A stretch of 64,000 nucleotides of DNA from Datnioides undecimradiatus. Taxonomy: Eukaryota; Chordata; Actinopteri; Lobotiformes; Datnioididae. This document shows positions 49,587-62,050 of this stretch, in pieces (positions within the stretch are counted from its first letter, which is position 1; every line of letters starts with the position of its first letter). Location of the stretch: positions 434,001 through 498,000 of the forward strand of contig WARS01000110.1 in assembly GCA_008933995.1 (NCBI GenBank). Reading direction: 5' to 3'. The translations under genes were made by a program, and so were the position numbers. The notes beneath the pieces were generated by a model. The model did not search any database and was not told the origin of the DNA. It saw nothing but the letters and a program-made list of their open reading frames with translations.

Positions 49587-52500
49587 ATGGCGGCTATCGT
49601 CAGGTTGAGTTCTGTGTGTCGCAGAGGAGTCAAACGTGAGTACCTCTGCCTATCCTCACTGTTTCTGTCCCCTTACGAACACACATGTTTTCTTTAGTGT
49701 TGACGTTTGAGGCCGAGGCGTTTTGACAGAGGGGAGGTCGAATATAAGCTGTGTACGAACCAATCACGGGTGGCTGTGGCTAGCTAGTTACTTTCAAGTT
49801 CACGACTTTGGTTAAACAACCCTCCAGTGTGATTTATGTCATGTCACTTATTATCATTAGTAATTGTTAGTGGTCTTTAAACTTGATCCTCTCAGACGTT
49901 TTGCGGGAATTCCTATCTTTTTTTTTTCTTTTTTCTTTTTTTTTTTTTTTTACCGTGATGACATCAGACTGTCCGAGCGTGACGTTATTGCTCGGACCGG
50001 AGAGACGGAACCGCACGCCAAACGCTGTTCAAAAGTTTGTGAATCATAAGTTAACACGCGTGTCGAGGAAATTCCCTGCGAGTTGAAGCTTGACTGTGAG
50101 CATATGCTGAGTTTACAGGTCTCCCTTTCTAATTCGGCATATATAATACAAACCAAAGTGTACAGCTGAACGGTCCTCAAGAGTTCATGTTAGGCCAGGA
50201 CTGCTCGCCACCGCACTCCTTTGACTCTTGGTGTCAGTGGTTTCCAATTGTGAAATTGTCTGTGGGAGAAACCAGATTCACTGAACCACACTTTGTTTTG
50301 TTGTGTTTTTAACTTTTATCTGACCTTTATTATAATATTAACAAAGGCAAATGAAAACCAGATTCTATTGACAAAGTAGATAAAAGCCAGATTTTGTTGT
50401 TCACATAATCAACATGAATGCAATTGTGAGAAATTATGGGAAAAAATTGCACATTATTGTAAAATTTTAATATAACGCAATCGAGTCAGTACTATGTTAA
50501 CAACATAATTTGTCTGTGCCGATGTGATGTGCTTTATAATATGTGTTTGTGTTGTGATTTATAGTGAATTCAAGGAAAACTGAATTTCATCATTTGCGCT
50601 CACATGAAAATGTAATTCTCTTTTTTTTTTTTTTCTTTTGTCTTCCTTCTTCAGCTCTGTTCTACCAAAGCAGTTTGCTGGCCAGGCCGCTGGTTGTACC
50701 ACACAAACATCAGGAGCAGCCCTACATGCTGACAGCAAGGATCCATGCGTCACAGGCTCTGTATGGTCAGTGCTGCCAAGTGTACAGCTGTACCGACAGC
50801 ATATTAGTCAAAGATCATTAAAACCACTGAACTTGAAAGCTCATTTAGACACTAAGAAGTGCATCCTTTGCACATTTAATGCTCTTCAAGAATAATGCAG
50901 ATATTGACCATAACGCAGTTACATGGATTAAAGTAAACAACCGTTTCTGTGCAGTTGAGCAAAATTTTTTGGGGGGAAAAAAAAAAAAAGGACCCCTATA
51001 AAAACTCATACGAGGGATGATGGCAATATTGATGTACGATTACAAGAAAAATAAAAAGCTTTTAGTAATTTTTTATTACAAGTGACAACAAGTAAAAAAG
51101 CAGTTTAGTCTAAGAAAAAAAATCATAAAAACTAGTTTTGAAAGTCTGCGCAAGGTCTTTTAGAATTAACCTTTGCACAATTTGAACAATCAGCATAAAA
51201 AACATCTACGTGTCATGTGAATGTTTTTAGACCGCTGCTTCAACCGACAGACAGAATTTCTTTCCACGTGCGACTTTACCCGGCCACCGAGGTCACAAAG
51301 GCACATGTTTAAAAACACATTGCTTATGTGGAATGGTTTTCTGTAGTAAGTTTTACCTGGGACATATTTTGAGTGACACATTCATTTAAAATGGATTAGT
51401 CGGATGTAATTTCTTTAATGCTGTATATTAAAAACAAACAAACCCGAGGACAGAAAATGCAGACGTATGATCTTCTGCCGGGGTTACCAGGGTACAGTAA
51501 ATATACAGAACAGGAAAACCTCAGTATATTACGATCAGCACCACACCAAAGCCTCAGGAGTGACCGCAGAGGTGAATCAACATTTCTGACACGGTTTCAT
51601 CAAGGTAGCGTCACGAGCTTCACTTTTGCACACCTCTGGCTGAACTGACCCCGTTATCGCGGAATGACAGTGTAAATGAGACCTCGCTCGCCGACACAAA
51701 GACTGCCTTAGTATCGTAACCCCCCAGATTACACCAAACATTTGATACGTTTGGCAGTTTCTTATGACGTTAAGGTGTTAATTCAATCCAACCACAGGAG
51801 GGAAATATAAAAGTAAGATCTTTATTACGTTTAACGCCTTACTCCAAGTGTATTAAAGTCAGTTCCCCTTCACCTGAGCGCAGTCTTTCTGGTTTGACAT
51901 GAAAGCAGGTGGCCTCGGATGTTCCACCGTGTGTTTTGTGGTCCAGATTTAGCCCCCCCCCCCCAAATGCTAGAGTGGTGGTGGTAGTTTGACACCAGGT
52001 TCATGCGAGGGCTGTTTAAATGCCTACACGTTTCAACCCACTGTGACCTACTATTCGCGTTAGTGGGTCATTTACAGAGGAGACGGAAGGGTGGAGGCCT
52101 TCTGTCTTCCTGACTCGAACCGAGAAGCCGTGATCATTCATCAGCTTTGTTGAACTAGAAAATGGGTTAAAGCATGTTTACAGTCCCCTGTCAACAGTAT
52201 CAAAAACAGTTTATACCTGGTATTGAAACACTGGTATCACGTAAGGATAGGTTTATAAAGATTAACTTAGAAAACAAGATTCCTTTTTGTTGTTTTTGAG
52301 CACTGACCAAAATAAGTGGGTACTATCAAGTATCAGAGGCAGGCATCATAGTTCTCCTGCTAATGATACTGTAAGGGTAAAAACAATAGTGCCTCTTCAG
52401 TATGGCGTCACGCTCCTATGTATGAGGGCTGGGGGGGCCTCTCTAGATGTTTGTTGTCAGGGGCCCATCGCCTCCGTCCATATTTGCATCACAATCATGA

Positions 52501-54352
52501 GAGAAGTATCGACCTTCTCGTTGAACTCCCAGCGCGAAAATGTTCTCCGGGCTTAAAACGCCACCTCGCCAGGTGAAGAGGATCATTAATGGGTCTTCAG
52601 CTGTTTCGGGTTGCACCACGCAGAGAGTTAAATCTGCAGGTAATCTGCTGTGTCTGTTGCTCCGCAGCTGGCTCCGGCTCCAAAGCGGCCTCTCTGCACT
52701 GGACAGCGGAGCGGGTCCTGAGCATCCTGCTGCTGGCCATGGGACCCGTAGCCTACTTTAACCCCAGTCCTGTGATCGACTACTCGCTGGCCGCTGCCCT
52801 CACTCTGCACGGACACTGGTACGAAACGTCAACATGTTTTATACATACACACACGCGCAAATGTTTTCTATTCGTATCCTGAAACAGATCTTTGATCGCT
52901 CGTGATGCTTTGCTTTTTTTTTTTTTTAATTTAATGAATCACTGCAAAACTTTCAAATGACAGGGTTTCACTTCCTGTTTGGTTTTTACACAGCAGATCT
53001 ATTTTCCTCCTATTTCCTTTTCAGTTTGTGGTCAGATGTTACACGTTGCTCTTTATACAGTCACTAACCAGTACATGAATCCTTCCACCATGAGGGTTCT
53101 AGTGTTTTCTTGTGTGTTGCTGTTTAAGAAAGAGGCATTGGTTCAGCTGTGGTCATTTTGACGGCTGACAGGTATTTCTAATACACCCGGCCTACTTCAT
53201 CAGGCGTAGAATGAATATTAGCAACACTCATGACAGGACCTCACTTATTTTGGCAAAATCCAAAAGGTAATATGTAAATTCCCTCATCAGAAGGTCCACA
53301 GGGAGTTGTAGTCCTGTGATTTAACAGATGAGTGAACGTTCTCCAGAGGCTGGCCAAAGGTTTTTCCCAAACGTCTCCAGCCAGTACAAAGATTTAGGTT
53401 GTTCATTGACCCTTATGGGACAAAAGGCAAATGTAGCCGTCATCGGCTATTAATCCAGATTAATCCCGGCCCTGTTTGCAGACCTGAGAAGGCGGCTTTA
53501 GCTTAGCGTCACAGCGATGTGTTCTTCCGTCAGTTAAGGCGCAGACTTAACGGCATGGCAGGTGGAGGCCGCAAATCCCAGTCATGAGTAGCGATAAGTC
53601 CTGTTAAGCAACAACTTTGAGGGCAGGTGCATAACTCGTAGGGTCGAGCCATGTGCTCTTTGACCAAAACCGGGTCGACAGGTGCTCCGATGTCGTTTTG
53701 CGTCGCTGTCGGGTGAAGCGTAAGCATAGTCTGTAGCTAATGGGATTGTAAAGGACTAAGGAATGTTGGAACGGAATGCCAGCCTGCTAAACAGCATTTC
53801 AGTGAGTCATGAAGCTTTTTGAATGGAGGTGTTGGAGGTCAAAGGAAAACTTTGCTTTATTTCAGCTTATTGTAGTTCCCTGCCATCAGTTTTACTCAGT
53901 ACGACAGCGCTGTCCCCAAAGTAAATGCTGTAACACAGATTGGTTCCCCCTGGGCGCTCCGGCTTCCTCCCACCACCAAAAAACGTGCATGATGGGTAAA
54001 TTAGGAACTCTGAATTGACCGTGTCTATCTGAATCACCCTGGCGACCTGTCCTGGGTGCATCCTGCCTCCCGCCCAGTCACTGCTGGGATAGGCTCCAGC
54101 AGCCATGGGAAAAGCAGTTACATTGGTTTTAAAGGAAATCGTCTCTCTCGTCGCTGACTGCTCCCGTTTTTTTCCTGTGCTTGCAGGGGCATCGGGCAGG
54201 TGTTGACGGATTACGTTCACGGTGACACAAAGATCAAACTCGCCAACGCAGGTCTCTTCCTCATGTCCACGGTGACCTTCGCTGGTCTTTGCTACTTCAA
54301 CTACAACGACGTGGGCATCTGCAAAGCCATTGCCCTGCTCTGGAGCAAATGA
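49587..54352 (+). CDS. sdhd: Succinate dehydrogenase cytochrome b small subunit (SDHD/CybS), complete
   Basis: Exons 49587-49635, 50655-50765, 52668-52818 and 54187-54352; 477 nt, 158 residues plus TGA, one residue shorter than human. It is a membrane anchor of complex II in the mitochondrial inner membrane, carrying part of the heme b and ubiquinone sites. The N-terminal ~55 residues are basic and variable, as expected for a transit peptide. The mature core runs [16 protein letters not shown], then three hydrophobic segments. LHGHWG (100-105) is the histidine region that ligands heme in this family, and TDYVHGD (111-117) holds the Asp-Tyr pair of the quinone pocket. The C-terminus [18 protein letters not shown] is highly conserved. 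All introns are canonical; phases are 1, 1, 2. The ATG lies in AATCATCATGG-like context directly after the ETS and ERR sites. Confidence 0.98.
49918..49951. repeat. Poly-T tract
   Basis: 34 bp, almost all T with three interrupting C, in sdhd intron 1. Confidence 0.85.
53941..54120 (+). repeat. Common teleost LINE/SINE-type repeat fragment
   Basis: The words GCTCCGGCTTCCTCCCACC, CCTGGCGACCTGTCCTGGGT and CTGCTGGGATAGGCTCCAGC occur in order. They are typical of an abundant teleost repeat family whose 3' end carries ATGG repeats. The copy is diverged and truncated. It sits in sdhd intron 3 only about 70 bp from the exon 4 acceptor. Confidence 0.7.
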
Positions 54353-56706
54353 ATATAACTGTGGACAGGGGGGAAACTTGGGAGGACCTAGAGACTGGGA
54401 CAGGAGGGAGCACCCTTTGCCCAGCCGATTGTAAAAATTCAAGGTGTTCTATGTAAATTCTTATAAATATATCATTTTGACAATATTACAGTGATTCACA
54501 AGTGTGTAATTGTAATCACGGTGGATTAATTCAGGCTTGTCTCTCTGTTAAGTTGTCGCTCCATTCGGTCACGGTTATGATTTCGCAACTGGCATCCACT
54601 TTCTCCTCCAGTTTGCGGGAGATCAGCATCTTCTTATGTTCACTGTGGACTAAATTTAAGCTGCGCTCCCCTGCAGATTTGAAACCGAAGCAACAGTGTG
54701 TCAGGTTATTTCAAATGTCACCACCGGTTCTACAAATATGACGTATCCAGTATGCTGACGTGTACTTGTTATATTACTGGGAACATGCGTTTTCAACAAA
54801 ACAGCCATGACTTCTGTTAAGCCTCGCGGGCTAGTGCTGTTTGACATCTAATTTATTTTTTTCTTGTGCGGGTCCTTTGATGTGGTGGATTTCCTAAATG
54901 TGTTTTGTGTCAGTCACAACGTGTACATACTGCCTTTTGCTCTTAACCCCATCAGGGATGAGAGGGCAGCGCTACAGATTAGAGCAGTGTCGTCACCCTC
55001 CACACTAACCCCCCCCCCCCCGTTTACAGATGAGTCACAAGGTCCACTTAATGTGTGTTTGTGTTGCCACAGCCTCATCAGGTCACTCGGCACGACCGTG
55101 ATCCTGTATCACGACAGGCCGGAGGTTATGCTGCAAAACGTCTACCTTCGGTCGAGTTAGCGGCGCTGTGGTTTGTGCAGAGCAGCAAGCGGTCTGGGAG
55201 AAGTCTTATATTGGCTGCTCAGTGCAGGACGAACTCTGCTCTGCTGCTCTACCGAAGGTTCGTTAAAGGTAAAAGAGGCTAGATCTGAAGTGCATCGTAC
55301 ATTTAAGCCATCCAGCAATACACCTACCTACCTGTGCATCAGCACAGTGGCTAATGAAGTCTAGCACCGTACAAGCTCTTGTTTCATCTACAGCAGGGTC
55401 TGAAGTTAACAGCTGCAAAATGCCGTCCTCTGTCGATGAAAGATCGCTGAAGACAGTAACAGTGTCAGTGAGATGAATGCCTCTGAACTGAGTCACGTTG
55501 TACTTCATGTATAAATTCCAGACTCCTTCCACTGTGTGAGTGAGCAAACGGCAACTTTAAAAGACACATTTTTGAAGACATGAAAAGGTGCAGTTATTTT
55601 AACCAGTTTAAAGATTTTCTTACGTTTACAAGGACAACGCTTAATTTCAGGCACTGTTGCTAAATCTGTTGATTAACCACGGCCGGCAAATCAAACCTGT
55701 CGATGTTATCTCGTGTTCTCGGACATTTACTCAGAGCGTATAATTGGTATACACACGCAGCTCCTTGCATGCAGCTATTACTACCAGCACGTCTTATTTT
55801 GTGTACTGCTGGAATGAGCGTTACAGGTTGAGTCGATCTCTGTAAACTTCGTTCAATCTGTTGACGAGAGCTTCCAAGCTTGGTCGGTCTGTTCGCTTCC
55901 TGCAGCAATTATCAATTTGTAATATCTGTTCAAATAAATGTCATTTCAGATTATACGCACAAAATGAGATGTATTATTCCTGCCTGAGCAGAATAAAGTT
56001 GGCTTTACAGACGTCTTCTCATTTGGACATTTTATGATTTACAGTAACAAAATACAAAATGTATACAAAGAGAGATGCGACTACAAAAAGTTTGTTACAA
56101 AAAGCTTCATTAAAAAAAAAATCACAACACAAAATAGCTGCACATGAAAACATCGCATATTTGGTTTAAATTGTTCTTATCTGCAAAACATAAAGGACCA
56201 CGTGTAGATTCGCCATAAAAGTTACATTTAACATTCATCTTCAGTACGTTACAGGTAAAAAAATAAAAAAATACATTGGTCTGTAATGAAAAATAAAATT
56301 ATATCCAGTTAAACCCCAAACTGATGGAATACTATGGAAACTAGTTTCAACCGTGACTGTGGGTTCATTCAGATATTGTGCAATATGTGTTATTTCATCA
56401 TGGCTTTTTAAATATTAAATATGTATTAAATGTGTTTCATAATATCCAATGCTACAATTAATTGCAACTAAGCTGAAGGAGCCCAGTTTCTCCGGGTGCT
56501 TCCCGTTTGTCGTTTTCCTGTAATTTTGCAACAGTAATTTTAATAATGTCAGTGTTACTGCACAAGTCTCGAGTGGGTTGATCTTGTATTGCGAGAGGGA
56601 GCATCAAAACAAAAACACCATGGACAAGCAGCACTGCAGACTGTCCATTATAACGAATGTAAGTTAAAACACACTGGCCGGCTTTGTTCCGACAACGTTT
56701 TTGAAA
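54353..56706. other. sdhd-il18 convergent 3' space
   Basis: The two genes end tail-to-tail. Plus-strand AATAAA hexamers occur at 55933-55938 and 55992-55997, far (about 1.6 kb) from the sdhd stop. A minus-strand ATTAAA lies at 56544-56539 for il18. Minus-strand ATTTA words cluster at 56431-56409. No coding sequence is recognised. Confidence 0.55.
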
Positions 56707-59700
56707 TCAGTTATCCACTGAGATGCTAAACTCACAGCGCTCATCCACTTCATCTTGGCCTTTATGAAAAAGGACCAGTTTGCTCAGAGTTTGATTATTT
56801 TCATCGGGCTCAAATCCCAGAAACTCAGTTGGGTACAGAGAAGACTCAAGAAGCAGATAGTTTGACTTTGGGAGCGGCTTCTTGTAGAACACCGCCTTGT
56901 GCCCGCTTTCTTCAATTTGCTGCGGAAGATCCTGCAGAGAAAAAAACGTGGGGAACAAGATTTTCTCATATTGTGCATCGTTTCGTCATCATCCTTACAT
57001 CATTACACGCGGCCCTCTCTTGCAAAAAGGTACCCTGCTAAGCTTCAACACATATTAACCGATTTTACTGCGCCACTGTGCCGTTTTTCTCCGGATGAGA
57101 GAAACTAGTCAGAACTTCCTCCTCAGGAGAATCTGTGGTTTCCTCAGAGAGGCTTTTTCATTTTAAACGTGCACCGTGACGTCATGTACAGGTGAATGCT
57201 GGTGTTGAAGAGTGAAATTGAACTAAATAAATGATTTGAAATTGACATTCACACTCACCATTTCCACTGGATGGATCTCATGGTTCTCGTTGCAGCACAC
57301 CACCACCTTCTTGCCGCCTTTGTTGGCGTACAGCATGACCGCCCTCCCCGTCCTTCCATCAAAGGCGTTGTTATTATAAGTCTTGATGTTGAATTTGTAC
57401 TCTACAAAAGGAACCGCAGGAAGACAAAACAGCAGCATGTCACAGAGTGGAGAGGGACCATTGTTTCACAAATGGAAAATGTGAGGACGGGACGTCATAG
57501 TGGACTTTAGATACAGAGCGCTTTTCTAGGCACCTGACTACTCAAAGTGCTACTCGGTGCTTTGCATACTGATATCACTCATCGTACACACTGATTGCTG
57601 AACAACCCGCTCTACCCCTGAGTCATAGCTGCACCACGGTGGGGCCTCTTTTGTGTTTTGCATCATCAGCAGGAACTTGACTTTTTCAGACCTAGAGACG
57701 CTATTTTTTGATAACAGGCTCATTTTCGGTCGCTGTAATCACTCCTCGCTTCCACACCGGCCATGAAAAGATCTTCGTCCCCGACACAAGAAATAGAGGA
57801 AGCTCATTTTGCTGGTGTTGGCCCAGCTACTGTACCTTTGCAAATGTGCAATTGTACTGTGTCTACACATTGTTTACCCCAAGGCAATCTGGCGTGCTGT
57901 CACTCGTCAAAGAAGCCGAGGAGTCACAGAAGCGTAAAGCTGGAGTGCCAGGGAACTGGGGTGCAGGTGAGGCCAGTACCCTCACAGGATTGTTTAAAAA
58001 AACCCGTTAGAGGTGTTTCGAAATGTTAAATATCGGTGAATTAAAGGTGACGTGCAGTAATACGTACATCTTACTCACGGGGTTGTACAGTTGGTATAAT
58101 ATTAAAAATTGGATTATCAGTGCCTCAAAAACACTTCCCAAAGTTTCAAATAAGAGATGATTTGCTAGCGTACACTGCAAGCGTATGCAAAACACCTGAC
58201 ACATATAAAGAATGCGACCAATGTCAATGCACACAGCTGGTATTTCATGAATGATGTCTAATGACTATCTGATGCAAAGAGGTTTCCGTGTGTTAGACCT
58301 ATCTCCGCTTGTAGCTGCTATTACCCGCGCGTTACACGGCAGGAGCCAGTAACGGCTCGTCACACCGGGGTCAACGGTGGCATTTCTTAAACATCACGTA
58401 CATTTTATCCCGCCAAAATAAAATCGTTACAGATTTTCAGCAGGTTACTTTATTCCTAAACAGTGATTGCGTCCGTATAGAAGGTACCATGACATCGTTA
58501 TTGTAAAATCTCCTGACGTAGCGTTTTAAAGACTATTCTCCAGAAACTAGGAGGCAAGCTAAACTTTAGTACAACATTCTGCTGATTGCACTCAGCTGAG
58601 TCTTACCAGGCTGGTATTTCTGCTCTGTAGTTAGGTTTTGTAGTGCAAACTGTTCTTCGACAGTCAAAATCAGGAATTTGTTGGTCTTGCTTCGGATCAA
58701 GTTTTGAGCCGCTGGGTAGCTGGACATTCGGAAAGCGTCTTCATCCACTCTTCCATCTGATACATCGGGCACATACAAACCATACTGTTACATTTGACTA
58801 TAACTGGAGGCAACGGTATTGTCAAACTGTTTACTTAATAATGAACTTTTTATATTAGATAAAACAATGTAAGCCTTACTTATTTCAACCGCTTTTGGCA
58901 GGTAGCCAGTAATTTCGGATTCATACGTTAGCGTGAGGAAAAGAGAGGCAGGAATAAGGGTTATGTTAATATTAACATACAACATATGCCAAATGCACTA
59001 CACACAACACATATACAGAACACCTAATAGCAACACATAATTCAAATACTGAGTATAAATTAAGATGAAACTGCTTGTACCTTCAAAGTAGAAGGCTGTT
59101 TCACTTGTACAAAAAAACTTAACAGGGGCGCAGCCACTGGTAGCCATCAGGTAGACCTGTTAGAAGAAAACAAGGCTTATGGATTACAGTTTATATTTCA
59201 CTTTATATTGTTGCCCGCCACTGTCTTTTTGGGTTTTAGCGATGGACGGTGCCAGTATTTCAAATTCTATAGATAGTATAGGTCCAAAAAAAACAAAACA
59301 AAAGGAGAACAAACATCAATTATTGCTCAACAGGTGCACGTTGGATGTGACGTTCATTGAGCACCTGTACTGACGCGTCTGCACGTTTTGCTGCAGTTTT
59401 CACTTTTCTTTGTCTCACTTCCATTTGGTTGGACACGCCCACATAAGATCAATATCCAATATTAATATTGGTAAAGATGCTGTGCAGTTGTCAAATATTA
59501 CCAACCCTATTATCAAGTCCTCAAAGTCGCTTCCCCAATAAGCGTGGCCATGCTCTGCTTGGCTTGCTAAAATATCACTAAATATATGATCTCTGTCTCT
59601 TCCCCTGCTATTAATGCATCCCAATGAGCTTATACAGAGGTTAGTATAAGGGGCTGTTTACCTCTGATGAACCTCCCTAGTCAAAAAGTGACAAGAGAAA

Positions 59701-60310
59701 ATCACTTGATTTGTGATGATGATTTGATTTGACTAAGGTGCTGGATGACTGTTTAGACACTGGTTCAAAACAAGAAACAGTATCCACATGACCCACGATC
59801 AAGGGCAATCAATAACACCCCTACTTATTCCAGTTATCTCCTATGCACCACGATTATACCCCGTGGGCATCAGGAATGCGAAACACGAGGCTGTTAAATG
59901 CTCAGTGAAAACGTTGCCATAAACCAAAGACTCGTTAATTCGTGCGTGACGCTGACAATTAACGCGACTCGTCATTCAAGCGCTGGAGTGGCGTTTAAAG
60001 GTCCGACTTACCTTTGGAGATTCGGTGCGATGGTTCGGGGTACTGTCCTCCCTCAGGCGTTTTCCCTGCTTTAAATGAAATGGCAGACAGGGAAATAAAT
60101 AAATATATAAAATGATAACTTCAAATGAAGCCTCTGAAGTTTACTAATGTCGTTCAGTTTAAACACTGTCTCCGTTATACTGATTCTCTCGATGTGGTTG
60201 CGACAGTCAAGTCTCACCTTGTTGCCAGACCGGCTCAGCTCTGAGACAACTTCCACGCGCCGACTAACGTTAAGAGTCGCGGGACACGGGGGCGCGCTTC
60301 CGTCTGACAT
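56707..60310 (-). CDS. il18: Interleukin-18 precursor, complete, 6 coding exons
   Basis: Exons in transcript order: 60310-60218, 60068-60012, 59156-59081, 58756-58607, 57401-57259, 56931-56707; 744 nt, 247 residues plus TGA, phases consistent. It is an IL-1-family beta-trefoil cytokine, made as an inactive precursor in the cytosol and matured by inflammatory caspases. Exon 3 (VYLMATSGCAPVKFF...AFYFE) matches the first strands of the IL-18 propeptide. Exon 4 begins DGRVDEDAFRM; VDED82-A83 aligns with the mammalian caspase-1 site, so the mature part would be about 165 residues. The last exon holds NYLLLESSLYPTEFLGFE, close to the IL-1 family signature, and ends CEFSISVDN. There is no signal peptide, as expected. 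The N-terminus is unusual: exons 1-2 add about 50 polar residues (MSDGSAPPCPATLNVSRRVE...) not present in mammalian IL-18. Gene identity is secure; the first exon is the least certain. Confidence 0.94.
57511..57635. repeat. Common teleost interspersed repeat fragment
   Basis: AGAGCGCTTTTCTAGGCAC, CTCAAAGTGCTACTCGGTGC and CCCGCTCTACCCCTGAGTCA are the recognisable landmarks, in order, of a frequent teleost repeat. It is internally deleted and lies in il18 intron 4. Confidence 0.65.
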
Positions 60311-60980
60311 AGCCGGAAATGGAAAAAAGGGCAGTCTAACGCCGAAGATAACCGAGATCCCGTTTCATTTTCTCAAAAGTGTAAAGTGTCCCGTCGTTTC
60401 GCTTTTGTTTAGACATCAGACCATCGCGTTGGACTTTTCCAAAAGCCCCCAACTGTTTTCTGACCACAGCTGCAGAAGAAACATTTATTTAATGCTTAAA
60501 TTAAGATGAATGCTTAAATCATGCCCGAGCTGATCACCTTTTAGCGGTCACACTGTTTAGTGGTCTTCCTGCCAAAACAAGAAATTCTGACAATTCGACA
60601 CGTTAGCACTTTATAAATTGCTCATAATATGAAGCTAAATAAGATTAGTAACAGAACTGTCATGTAAAAACAAACCAAGAAAGTATTATAACGAAAAACT
60701 TTCTATCTGTATAGATGATTTAACAGCAACCATGTGAATTCATTTCAGAAGCTTTTGTCTTTTCAGATTTTACTGTTGAAAAACAAGCAATAACCAGGTA
60801 ACAGAATATTCATTTGGGTATGACATTAAATGACCCATTTTGGTAAAACTGGGGCTTCCTACGGTGAGACCCATCACACTCTTATCTCCTGCATGTGAAG
60901 TCTCATTTTATGACTAAACGGTCACATTTTTAAAGGTTTAAATGTTTTTGCTTTTGTTTGCCTTGATTCCTTGGTTTGCT

Positions 60981-61001
60981 GTTGTTGTTGTTGTTGTTGT
61001 T
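60981..61001. repeat. (GTT)7 microsatellite
   Basis: 21 bp of GTT trinucleotide. Confidence 0.9.
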
Positions 61002-61731
61002 TTTCTCACTGATCACCTGTGTACCTGTGTACTCTTATGTATGACCTGTTGCAGGACCTTTTGACCATCCTTTCCCATATGGATGATGCCAGATGGTGTA
61101 TGGCTCCTTCTTTTCCCTTTACGTCCCCCCAAAGGTAGGCAAGATGTTCATTGCTTGTGAAGCTCGCGGGTGTGCTTTTGATCCCTTCCAGATCGTGGTT
61201 CGTTGTCATCAAATGAGAGACCTATGCCACTGCAGTCCCCATTTCAACCTCAAGCACCAGACATGGCACTAACAGTACAGAATGATAATGATAGTATTTA
61301 AGAAAATCCTGCATGGGATGGGCCTCAGGAAGGAGGTGAGGAGTGCAGAAGATGCCACAGATGGTGATTGGTTGCCCACTGTTTGTCCACTCATTGCGTT
61401 TTTGGCAGGGCAGGTGGTGCACTAGAGCTTCTCACCAGTTGAGTGGAAGTGGAATAACAGTTCAGCAGAAGTTAGTTTCAGTTCACTTACAGGTCCAGGG
61501 TATTTTCTATGATGACGATGATATTGTCGTAATCGCTGAAACACTTCAAAGCTGCTGGTCAGCTGAAGCCAGTTCAGGTCAGGGCTCCACTTCAGAAAAC
61601 CTTTAAACCAGACATACCCAGCGTTTTGCTTGGTTATTTAATGAACAAGTTAAAATGTGAGGTTCTGCATATTTTTCATCCAATGGGGAACTCCCCTTTT
61701 ATCATACATTGAAGTCACTAGGTCAAAATAC

Positions 61732-61740
<9 letters not shown>

Positions 61741-61774
<34 letters not shown>
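61741..61774. repeat. (TG)17 microsatellite
   Basis: 34 bp of perfect TG dinucleotide. Confidence 0.95.
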
Positions 61775-61775
<1 letters not shown>

Positions 61776-62032
61776 TTACCCAAACCATGTCACCTTTTCA
61801 ATCATCAACAATGCATATTAAAATGAACAAGAGCACCATATTTATGACTTTACGCCCTGTTTAACTTATAGAGTGAAAATGACATATTTAAAGAATTGCT
61901 TTACCGTACAGTAAATCAGCAATTTATGTATTTATTATTTATTCATAATGCAAATCTAAGTTTTATTTTTAAGTCATTTTTCCCTTTTCCTCTCCTGTTA
62001 AGTTGGCTCGCTGGCTCTGAACATTAAGCTCT

Positions 62033-62050
62033 CCGCCACTAGAGGGCAAA
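62033..62050 (+). promoter_or_regulatory. CTCF-like site
   Basis: CCGCCACTAGAGGGCAAA resembles the CTCF core (CCAsyAGrkGGC). It lies about 1.7 kb upstream of the il18 ATG. This is a motif match only. Confidence 0.3.

Noticed and set aside
53867-54442. 191-codon minus-strand frame over sdhd exon 4.
   Set aside because: It is antisense to a conserved sdhd exon and a repeat fragment, with no domain of its own.
58884-58940. An extra il18 exon encoding YESEITGYLPKAVEI between exons 3 and 4.
   Set aside because: It has a phase-compatible donor (A|GTAAGG), but no AG acceptor in the needed phase exists upstream. Joining exon 3 directly to 58756 gives FYFED-GRVDEDAF, which aligns with known IL-18.
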